DNA of 7,330 nt, from contig JAEZIV010000080.1 in NCBI GenBank assembly GCA_023436515.1, positions 1 to 7,330 on the forward strand. The letters run 5' to 3'. Below are positions 1-5,678 of this stretch, piece by piece. Position 1 is the first letter of the stretch. Each line of letters starts with the position of its first letter. A program made the position numbers and the translations under genes. A model generated the notes under the pieces. It saw nothing but the letters and a program-made list of their open reading frames with translations, had not been told where the DNA came from and ran no database searches. Origin of the DNA: Bacillota bacterium (GTDB lineage Bacteria; Bacillota; Clostridia; Acetivibrionales; DSM-1351).

Positions 1-2
1 CC

Positions 3-1586
3 CTTGCCCGGTACTGCTTCAAACCAGCCCGGATCTGCAAGCTCCACCTCAGCTAACGCCTTGCCTTTTCTATATATAGCCTCTCCCAGAGGATGCTCTG
101 ATTTCTTCTCTGCAATGGCTGCCAATATTAAAATATCGTTATATCCATAGAGCTTTTCTGCTTTCTCAAGAATCACTATATCTGTTATTTCAGGTGTGCC
201 CTTTGTGAGGGTACCAGTTTTGTCAAATACGATAGTATTTATTTTGTAAGCTGTTTCAAGGGTATCACCATTCTTAATAAGTATACCGTTTTGTGCTCCT
301 TTACCCATCCCAACCATTACTGCTGTCGGTGTTGCAAGCCCCAGAGCACAGGGGCACGAGACAACAAGTACTGAGACCGCATATATAATCGGAAGATTTA
401 TCACGAACAAAATATGCTTATATACAATGAAATACCAGTATATGAAAGTAGCTGCTGATACCGCTATTACAAAAGGAATGAAGTAGCCGCTAACTCTGTC
501 TGCTATTTTTTGAATGGGAGCTTTACTCCCCTGGGCCTCTTCAATACATTTGATTATGCCGGCCAGCTTGGTTTCATTTCCAACCTTAGTCGCCCTGAAT
601 ATGAAGGTTCCGTTTTTATTAACAGAAGCACCTGTGACAAAATCCTTCTCCCCTTTATCTACAGGGAGGCTTTCTCCTGTAAGCATTGACTCATCAACTG
701 CAGAATTCCCCTCGAGAATTATTCCATCAACGGGTATTTTTTCTCCCGGCTTGACTACGATCAAGTCTCCAACAACTACCTCCTCGATAGGTAAGTCTGT
801 TTCAACCCCATTCCGGATTACTCTCGCTGTTTTTGTGTTCAATTCAATCAGTGCCTGTATTGCCCTTGAGGTTCTGCCCTTTGCAAGCAGCTCAAGATAC
901 TTGCCTAACAATACAAGGGTGATTATTACTGCTGAAGCCTCAAAATATATGCTCTGAAGACCCGAAACATAAGCGTAATTCTGGTAGAGGACGATGTATA
1001 CGCTATATAAGTAAGCGGCTGTGGTTCCAAGCACCACAAGCAGGTCCATTGTGGCTTTTCCGGCCTTAACAGCCCTAAAAGCTTTCCTGTAAAATCTGGT
1101 ACCGATGAGAAGCTGAACAAGGCTTCCCGCCGTCAACTGAAGCCTCCAGTCGTGAAGGAACAAGGTTGCCTGCCTTAATTCATATAGTACTTTTCCCCAA
1201 CCTGTTTCTGAAGCAGGGTCAAAAAGTTGGTGGCAAAAACCAACTCCCTCCGATAGCATGCAGAGTATAAGAGGCGTACTGAATATTGCTGATAAAATAA
1301 ATAGCTTAAGAATTTTTTTTCTTTCTTGATCACCTAGATTTTGACCTGTTTCCGAGGTTATCCCACTACTTTCCTGTACAGAAAAGCCCAGCCTCTCAAT
1401 GATTTTCTTTATTTCCTCAAGGGATACCTCAGCAGACTCATACTCAATAACTGCCTTTTCTGAAGCATAGTTTACAGATATCCTCAAAATACCCCTAAGT
1501 TTGGAAAGTGCCGATTCAATGGTAATTGAACACAGGGTGCAGGTCATACCAAAGATTTTTATAGTTTTAGCTTCAACCAATTCCAC
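3..1586 (-). CDS. copA: Heavy-metal (probably Cu+) translocating P-type ATPase, CopA type, 3' part outside window
   Basis: This open frame has no stop before the window edge, so only the first 528 codons are visible (CopA proteins are usually about 730-800 residues). It would pump a soft metal, most likely Cu+, across the cytoplasmic membrane using ATP. Visible in order: one HMA metal-binding domain (about residues 7-70) with GMTCTLC (Cys16, Cys19); membrane helices with the family stretch [13 protein letters not shown]; the actuator motif TGES at 303-306; the metal-binding CPC in a membrane helix at 411-413; the phosphorylation motif DKTGT with Asp455; and SEHPLG with His498 in the nucleotide domain. 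The later membrane helices that settle ion specificity are missing, so Cu+ is inferred from the CPC and HMA types. There is an in-frame TAG at 1593-1595. GTG at 1584-1586 is preferred because AGGA sits 4 nt upstream; GTG at 1587-1589 and TTG at 1578-1580 are alternatives. The gene begins about 10 nt after the ABC ATPase stop, suggesting co-transcription. Confidence 0.93.
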   Translation of the reverse strand, partial: MELVEAKTIKIFGMTCTLCSITIESALSKLRGILRISVNYASEKAVIEYESAEVSLEEIKKIIERLGFSVQESSGITSETGQNLGDQERKKILKLFILSAIFSTPLILCMLSEGVGFCHQLFDPASETGWGKVLYELRQATLFLHDWRLQLTAGSLVQLLIGTRFYRKAFRAVKAGKATMDLLVVLGTTAAYLYSVYIVLYQNYAYVSGLQSIYFEASAVIITLVLLGKYLELLAKGRTSRAIQALIELNTKTARVIRNGVETDLPIEEVVVGDLIVVKPGEKIPVDGIILEGNSAVDESMLTGESLPVDKGEKDFVTGASVNKNGTFIFRATKVGNETKLAGIIKCIEEAQGSKAPIQKIADRVSGYFIPFVIAVSAATFIYWYFIVYKHILFVINLPIIYAVSVLVVSCPCALGLATPTAVMVGMGKGAQNGILIKNGDTLETAYKINTIVFDKTGTLTKGTPEITDIVILEKAEKLYGYNDILILAAIAEKKSEHPLGEAIYRKGKALAEVELADPGWFEAVPGK

Positions 1587-1596
1587 CACATCCTAA

Positions 1597-2496
1597 CTAT
1601 ATTGTTGCCGACACCGATATTTCCTCTGCCAGATTCAGATTTCCTTTATTAACAGGTAAATCGTTTTGCACATTCTGCAAAATATCCCACACCTTATGAG
1701 TGATCCAGGAGAAGTTGGCAGAGTTCCTTATATCCCCTATCCTTCTGGGCCTTGGAAGATCAATGTCAATGATTTCCTTTATATACCCCGGATTTGCCGA
1801 CATTACAGCCACCCGATCAGCCAAGCCTACTGCTTCCTCTATGCTATGGGTAACAAGAATTATTGTCTTGTTTGTTTCCTCCCATATACGCAGAAGCTCA
1901 TCCTGCATGGTTTCTCTTGTTTGGGCATCCACAGCCGCAAAGGGCTCATCCATCAACAGCACTTCGGGATCGTAAGCCAGAGCTCTTGCTATTGCAACTC
2001 TTTGCCGCATACCTCCTGATAACTCATAGGGAAATCTATCCTCAAACCCCTCCAGCCCTACAAGCTTGATAAACCTTGCGCTTATTTCCCTTCTTTCACT
2101 TTTCCCGATCCCCTTTATTTCAAGCCCGAATTCCACATTGTGCCTTACAGTTCTCCATGGAAAAAGTGCATATCCCTGAAGTATAATTCCACGGTCCAGG
2201 GCCGGGCCGGTGATAAGCTTGTTATCAATAAATATTTCACCAGAGCTGGGTTTCGACAGCCCTGCTATTATATCCAGCAGGGTTGACTTGCCACAACCGC
2301 TAGGACCGACGATGGTTATGAATTCTCCCGCCTTGATATTAAGGTTTACATCCCTTATGGCAGTAAACTCCTTCTGGCTGTCGGTATTCCTCTTTATGCT
2401 GAAAATTTTGTTAATTCCCTTAATAATAATTTTGTCGTCACTGACTGGAATTTCAGCCCTATTCAATATAAGGGCCTCAGCAGAAGCATTTTGCAT
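1597..2496 (-). CDS. ABC transporter ATP-binding protein, SsuB/TauB/NrtD type
   Basis: This 299-residue ATPase energises the importer encoded just upstream. All nucleotide-binding elements are intact: Walker A GPSGCGKS (64-71), Q-loop Gln107 in ILQGYALFPW, signature LSGGMRQR (159-166), Walker B VLLMDEP with catalytic Glu184, and switch His217. LFPW after the Q-loop and the FAAVDAQTRE stretch are typical of ATPases for sulfonate, taurine, nitrate and thiamine-precursor importers. About 25 extra residues precede the usual start of the domain, and roughly 45 residues follow it, ending in a poorly conserved tail. The ATG at 2494-2496 has AGGAG 5 nt upstream. It is the last importer gene, separated from the binding protein by 340 nt of repeats rather than packed against it. 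The exact substrate cannot be read from the ATPase. Confidence 0.95.
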   Translation of the reverse strand: MQNASAEALILNRAEIPVSDDKIIIKGINKIFSIKRNTDSQKEFTAIRDVNLNIKAGEFITIVGPSGCGKSTLLDIIAGLSKPSSGEIFIDNKLITGPALDRGIILQGYALFPWRTVRHNVEFGLEIKGIGKSERREISARFIKLVGLEGFEDRFPYELSGGMRQRVAIARALAYDPEVLLMDEPFAAVDAQTRETMQDELLRIWEETNKTIILVTHSIEEAVGLADRVAVMSANPGYIKEIIDIDLPRPRRIGDIRNSANFSWITHKVWDILQNVQNDLPVNKGNLNLAEEISVSATI

Positions 2497-2500
2497 ACTC

Positions 2501-2510
2501 TCTCCTATCT
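2501..2510 (-). promoter_or_regulatory. Ribosome binding site of the ABC ATPase, inside a repeat copy
   Basis: On the minus strand this reads AGATAGGAGA and ends 4 nt before the ATG at 2496. It is the terminal 10 bases of the 110-bp repeat unit: the same string recurs exactly at 2721-2730 and with one change at 2611-2620, where no start codon follows. A 5-bp hairpin (ACGCG/CGCGT, 2511-2525) sits directly upstream of it. Translation initiation of the ATPase therefore depends on repeat-derived sequence. Confidence 0.75.
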
Positions 2511-2525
2511 ACGCGAATAGCGCGT
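2511..2525. other. Small stem-loop next to the ATPase ribosome binding site
   Basis: ACGCG pairs with CGCGT around a 5-nt loop (AATAG on the plus strand). The same position in copy 2 (2621-2635) reads ACGCGC-ATA-GCGCGT, where one base change lengthens the stem to 6 bp, so pairing is preserved rather than lost. In copy 3 (2731-2745) it is identical to copy 1. In the mRNA the copy 1 hairpin lies immediately 5' of the Shine-Dalgarno of the ATPase. Confidence 0.6.
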
Positions 2526-2795
2526 GAAACAAATAGTCATGAAAAGACACTTAGTGGCTTTTCGCAGCGTGAAATACTCCATGACTAGCCGAATGAATTT
2601 TTCACGCTTATCTCCAATCTACGCGCATAGCGCGTGAAACAAATAGTAATGAAAAGACACTTAGTGGCTTTTCGTTGCGTGAAAAGCATGATGATCAACT
2701 GAATGTATTTTTCACGCTTATCTCCTATCTACGCGAATAGCGCGTGAAACAAATAGTCATGAAAAGACACTTAGTGGCTTAGCGTTTACCAGATA

Positions 2796-2820
2796 AGCTA
2801 CAGCTTTATTAGCTGCAGCT
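2796..2820 (-). other. Stem-loop after the substrate-binding protein gene
   Basis: On the minus strand AGCTGCAGCT pairs with AGCTGTAGCT over 10 bp with one G-U pair and a 5-nt AATAA loop, beginning 16 nt after the binding-protein stop. The bases that follow (TATCTGG) are not a U-run, so this does not look like a full intrinsic terminator. Stem-loops after a binding-protein gene commonly protect its mRNA from 3' decay and raise its level over that of the other transporter subunits; that role is inferred here. Confidence 0.6.
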
Positions 2821-2836
2821 CATCCTAAAAGCAGTA

Positions 2837-3931
2837 TTATTTAACTTCAAATTTGTGTGTAAGCAAGTCTGATATCTTAACCTGGCCTTCCTTCAGCTTG
2901 CCATTTATCACCAAGTCGTTTACCCATGGCTCGATCTGTTTCTCGTCAATAACTGTGGAGGTAGCATACCAGTGACTTGCATTTCCATTTGAGCCAATGA
3001 AGTCAGCGGTTATTTTGGCAGCTTCGTCGGAGTTATTGTTGGACCATACCTGGGCCTTTTGCATAGCCTTTGAGAATTTTTGTACTATATCCGGATTTTT
3101 TTCTATAAAAGCATCAGTGAAATAATAGAGGTACAGTCCTGCCGCTTCACCCAAACCGGCATCGGAAGAGTCACCTATAAGAGTAAGCCCAGATTCCTCT
3201 GCCAACTTATAAAAGGGCGGATGAACGCAAGCTATATCAATATTCCCCTGCTGTACTGCCTGAAGAGCTGCCTGGTCGGTATCAAAGTTTACAAAATTCA
3301 AACGGTCTCTTCCAATTCCATATTTATCGAAAATAGTGGTTGTAACAAAAGTTGTACAGCTTGGTGCCAAACCATTATGATTCAGCTTCTGACCTTTTTT
3401 ATACTCCACGAGGTCCTCCCAGGACTTAACTCCCGAGTCGGCTTTTACAAACCACCTCATATGCCTGAATTTCGGGTCGACCTCGGGTCCCGGCTCAATG
3501 ATGGCACGCCCGACTGCTTTTATTGTTGCTCCTCCGGCTATATAGGTCGCAAGAGCGTTTGGATGTGTTTCGGCAAAGTCATTGTTTCCGTTCAACACTG
3601 AAGGGAGAACTTCTGTACTCTTTAATTCTCCGGTAAACACCAGCTTTAACCCCTGCTCCTTGAAAAAGCCCTTTGCATCGGCAACCAGCACCGGTGTTGA
3701 GGTACAGTTCTTTCTGGTATAAGTCTTGATGGGTATCAAATCTTTATCCTCCCCAGGGCTTCCCGAAACTGCCTGGACTGAAGAGCCAGCTCCTCCGCTT
3801 GTGCCGGCATTCAGCTCATTAGGTGAACCAACCTTGGTTTTTCCTATATAAGCTCCAATACCTATTGCAATAAGTACTACCAACGCCACTGCAACAATTG
3901 TTATGGTTTTCTTTTTACTTTGAATTGACAT
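2837..3931 (-). CDS. ABC transporter substrate-binding protein, SsuA/TauA/NMT1-like, membrane-anchored
   Basis: This 364-residue protein would capture the importer substrate outside the membrane and deliver it to the two permeases. After a lysine-rich start (KKK at 6-8) comes one hydrophobic helix (about 9-30) and a Gly/Ser/Ala-rich linker (31-62). The binding fold starts near residue 66 and shows typical class features: VLVADAKGFFKEQGL (81-95), VLPSVLNGNNDFAETHPNA (108-126), WEDLVEYKKGQKL (171-183), and DTDQAALQAVQQGNIDIACVHPP (217-239). No cysteine lies in or after the hydrophobic helix, so there is no lipobox, and no clear signal-peptidase site; it is probably held by its helix. Cysteines at 76, 192 and 235 fall in segments that line the cleft in this family, which is unusual. 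The ATG at 3929-3931 has a strong GAGGAGG 5 nt upstream. The family covers sulfonates, taurine, nitrate/bicarbonate and pyrimidine precursors, so the ligand is open. Confidence 0.9.
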   Translation of the reverse strand: MSIQSKKKTITIVAVALVVLIAIGIGAYIGKTKVGSPNELNAGTSGGAGSSVQAVSGSPGEDKDLIPIKTYTRKNCTSTPVLVADAKGFFKEQGLKLVFTGELKSTEVLPSVLNGNNDFAETHPNALATYIAGGATIKAVGRAIIEPGPEVDPKFRHMRWFVKADSGVKSWEDLVEYKKGQKLNHNGLAPSCTTFVTTTIFDKYGIGRDRLNFVNFDTDQAALQAVQQGNIDIACVHPPFYKLAEESGLTLIGDSSDAGLGEAAGLYLYYFTDAFIEKNPDIVQKFSKAMQKAQVWSNNNSDEAAKITADFIGSNGNASHWYATSTVIDEKQIEPWVNDLVINGKLKEGQVKISDLLTHKFEVK

Positions 3932-3936
3932 AATAA

Positions 3937-3943
3937 CCTCCTC
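3937..3943 (-). promoter_or_regulatory. Strong ribosome binding site of the substrate-binding protein
   Basis: The minus strand reads GAGGAGG followed by TTATT and the ATG, close to ideal spacing. A short inverted repeat (GCCAA/TTGGC, 3944-3955) directly precedes it, but with only 2 nt between the full arms it can form at most a weak 4-bp hairpin. The strong site fits the need for more binding protein than permease. Confidence 0.75.
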
Positions 3944-3956
3944 GCCAATCTTGGCA

Positions 3957-4013
3957 TTAATATTTATGAATTATTTGTAGAGGAACGTGTGCAATCAATA
4001 AAATTACTTTCAC
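3957..4013 (-). CDS. Possible 18-codon small ORF between permease and binding protein
   Basis: A GTG at 4011-4013, 4 nt after GGAGG (4018-4022), opens a frame encoding MKVILLIAHVPLQIIHKY and ending in TAA at 3957-3959. It sits in the 104-nt gap between the second permease and the binding protein. The peptide is hydrophobic and could be a leader peptide or a small membrane peptide, or the match may be chance: a GGAGG plus GTG in a gap of this size is not rare. I do not recognise it. Confidence 0.2.
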   Translation of the reverse strand: MKVILLIAHVPLQIIHKY

Positions 4014-4035
4014 GACGCCTCCAAAAACTAAATAC

Positions 4036-4821
4036 TTAATTTTCCTGGAAGGATGTTTCCTTCCATACTAAAAAGTGCCTTTCGAGCTTACTGAATAATA
4101 CATTTATAATGACTGCAAGCACCGTGATGAATAGAATGATGCCATACATCAGAGGTACCTGATAGGATTGGCTGGAGGAAAGATAGAACCAGCCCAGTCC
4201 CTGGCTTGAACCTGCCATTTCTGATGCAATAATCATAAAAAATGAAATCTGTGCGCTTATTTTGACCCCTGTGAAAATTCCCGGTACTGCTGCAGGGAGA
4301 ATGACCTTCAGAAATAATACTTTTTTATTGGCACCCATGGATCTGGCAGACTTGATCATACTGGGGTCAATGCTTCTGGTTCCTGCAATGGTGTTGAAAA
4401 GCAAGGGCCATTGAGCCACCCAAAATATTAATGCTACCTTTTGCAGGTTACCTATGCCAAAAATAATCATAAATACAGGGAATAAGGCAAAGGGATTTAG
4501 CTTTTCCAGCATTCTCAAGAAAGGAAGCAAGGCTTTCTCAAAGGTCTTAAAGAAGGTTCCAAGTAAGAAACCCATAGGTATTGCGATGACTGAGGCTAAT
4601 AAAAAGCCGAACACTGCTCTGACCAGACTAACCTTCATATGCATCCAAATCTCTCCCGATTCTGCTGAAATAAATAGGGCGTAAAAAACCTTGGTTGGAG
4701 CCGGAATTACTGCTTTAGGCACGATTTCAAATACTGAAGCGGCTTCCCATAGTACAAAGAATAGAATTATGGCTATACTGCCAAATGAAATTTTCTTTAT
4801 CTTATCAATGGCTGGATTCAT
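4036..4821 (-). CDS. ABC transporter permease, SsuC/TauC type (second)
   Basis: This inner-membrane subunit would pair with the other permease to form the translocation path. It has about six hydrophobic segments and the cytoplasmic EAA loop that docks on the ATPase: SARSMGANKKVLFLKVILPA followed by AVPGIFTG, about residues 158-185. I start it at ATG 4819-4821, giving 261 residues. A longer frame from GTG at 4831-4833 has its start codon inside the Shine-Dalgarno itself, leaving no spacing. From the ATG, the sequence AGGAGGTGA ends 8 nt upstream, a full match to the 16S rRNA 3' end. The gap to the first permease is 38 nt. The two permeases are similar throughout (both carry SARSMGA, FPVF and FGIG) and probably arose by duplication; many SsuC systems use one permease as a homodimer. 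Confidence 0.93.
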   Translation of the reverse strand: MNPAIDKIKKISFGSIAIILFFVLWEAASVFEIVPKAVIPAPTKVFYALFISAESGEIWMHMKVSLVRAVFGFLLASVIAIPMGFLLGTFFKTFEKALLPFLRMLEKLNPFALFPVFMIIFGIGNLQKVALIFWVAQWPLLFNTIAGTRSIDPSMIKSARSMGANKKVLFLKVILPAAVPGIFTGVKISAQISFFMIIASEMAGSSQGLGWFYLSSSQSYQVPLMYGIILFITVLAVIINVLFSKLERHFLVWKETSFQEN

Positions 4822-4825
4822 GAGA

Positions 4826-4834
4826 ATAGTCACC
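4826..4834 (-). promoter_or_regulatory. Ribosome binding site that fixes the start of the second permease
   Basis: The minus strand reads AGGAGGTGA, complementary over nine bases to the anti-Shine-Dalgarno. It covers the upstream GTG codon, so that GTG cannot be its own start. The next in-frame ATG lies 8 nt downstream and is the chosen start. Confidence 0.75.
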
Positions 4835-4859
4835 TCCTCTCTTTAACAAGCTGTCTATA

Positions 4860-5648
4860 TCAGATTGCTTTATCATTATTTTTGTCCTCCCAAATAATGA
4901 TATTTTCTTCAAGCCACTGAAAAACATAATTTACGCCCAGACCCAGAACGGCTATTAAAATAGCTGCCAGGTATATTCTCGGAATCCAGCCCATGCTCTG
5001 TGCATTGTGTATCAGCCAGCCAAGCCCTGAGTCAGCCCCCAGTGTCTCAGCTCCTATGAGCATCATAAAGCTCATGGTCATTCCTGTTCTCATTCCGGTT
5101 AGTATGGAAGATAACGCTCCCGGTATAATAATCTTGAAAAATATAGTAATATTACTTGCTCCCATAGACCTTGCACTTTTAATAAGAATGGGCTCCACAC
5201 TTTGGACACCTGTTATAGTTGTAAACATTACAGGCCAGAAGGCTGCCCATATTATTACCGTATAAATCCCCTTCTCACCAATACCAAAAACAACTACAAA
5301 AACAGGAAATAGTATAAAGGGCGGTATCTGAGAAAGGAATTTCATCAGTGACTTCAGAAAGCTCTCAAGCTTGGGAAAGGCTCCCCCAAGTATAAAGCCT
5401 GTGGGCAATGCAAGCAGGGATGCTATAATAAAGCCCACAAATATCCTTTTCAGGCTAACTGAAGCTTCTATAAACAATTGTATGAAGCTTAGCTTTTGTG
5501 CTTCAGCTACAATCCTTGAGAAGGGAGGTAGAAAGTTTGGATTTGCCCAGCCTATTGCTGGTGCGACCTCCCACAGTACAAAAAAAGCAATAATAATATA
5601 GACGCTTAAAAACTTATTGTTTATTCTATTTAGAGTCTTTTTCATCAT
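4860..5648 (-). CDS. ABC transporter permease, SsuC/TauC type (first)
   Basis: This is a 262-residue inner-membrane importer subunit with about six hydrophobic segments (roughly 14-34, 66-88, 108-124, 129-147, 190-205, 227-247). The EAA loop at about 158-185 reads SARSMGASNITIFFKIIIPG then ALSSILTG, with the conserved Gly163. QIPPFILFPVFVVVFGIG before the loop is typical of sulfonate/taurine/nitrate-class permeases. Two adjacent ATGs are possible (5646-5648 and 5643-5645). The GAGGTGA just upstream leaves 1 nt for the first and 4 nt for the second, so the true start may be one codon later. The gene begins 30 nt after the nitrogenase-like gene, so the importer and enzyme are very likely one transcript. 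The substrate is not shown by the sequence. Confidence 0.94.
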   Translation of the reverse strand: MMKKTLNRINNKFLSVYIIIAFFVLWEVAPAIGWANPNFLPPFSRIVAEAQKLSFIQLFIEASVSLKRIFVGFIIASLLALPTGFILGGAFPKLESFLKSLMKFLSQIPPFILFPVFVVVFGIGEKGIYTVIIWAAFWPVMFTTITGVQSVEPILIKSARSMGASNITIFFKIIIPGALSSILTGMRTGMTMSFMMLIGAETLGADSGLGWLIHNAQSMGWIPRIYLAAILIAVLGLGVNYVFQWLEENIIIWEDKNNDKAI

Positions 5649-5678
5649 TTCACCTCGTCCTTATATTATTACTTTTGT

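Larger units (their letters stand above)
2501..2780. repeat. Tandem 110-bp hairpin-rich repeat, two full copies plus a 60-bp partial copy
   Basis: Copies lie at 2501-2610, 2611-2720 and 2721-2780, with a period of exactly 110 bp. The first 60 bases of copies 1 and 3 are identical; copy 2 differs at 3 of those 60. The remaining 50 bases, present only in copies 1 and 2, differ at about 12 positions. Each full unit holds three possible stem-loops: ACGCG/CGCGT around a 5-nt loop; GAAAAG.CAC/GTG.CTTTTC around TTA; and AGCGTGAAA/TTTCACGCT around 25 nt (GCGTGAAA/TTTCACGC in copy 2). The third copy stops at GGCTT, which removes part of its second hairpin. The array fills most of the non-coding interval between the binding protein and ATPase genes. 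No reading frame or transposase belongs to it. It could be a REP/MITE-like element or a duplicated mRNA leader; I do not recognise a named family. Confidence 0.95.

Noticed and set aside
514..957. 147-codon plus-strand open frame
   Set aside because: It lies antisense within the P-type ATPase, whose TGES and metal-domain motifs read on the minus strand; the plus-strand translation shows no recognisable fold and no good ribosome site.
926..1120. 64-codon minus-strand open frame
   Set aside because: It overlaps the P-type ATPase in another frame on the same strand; the ATPase frame is continuous there and carries the family's [13 protein letters not shown] stretch.
2501..2780. CRISPR array
   Set aside because: The unit is 110 bp long with structured, partly conserved intervening sequence and only two and a half copies; CRISPR repeats are 23-40 bp with unrelated spacers, and no cas gene is present.
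2796..2820. Rho-independent terminator
   Set aside because: The hairpin is followed on the minus strand by TATCTGG rather than a U-run.
2497..2836. Promoter for the ATPase and metal pump
   Set aside because: No pair of -35 and -10 hexamers with proper spacing was convincing on the minus strand; TTG-containing strings in the repeats lack a matching -10.
3080..3601. 173-codon plus-strand open frame
   Set aside because: It is antisense to the substrate-binding protein and its translation has no convincing domain; the minus-strand frame explains this stretch.
3944..3955. Hairpin GCCAA/TTGGC before the binding-protein ribosome site
   Set aside because: The arms are separated by 2 nt, so only four base pairs can form around a 4-nt loop; too weak to claim a function.
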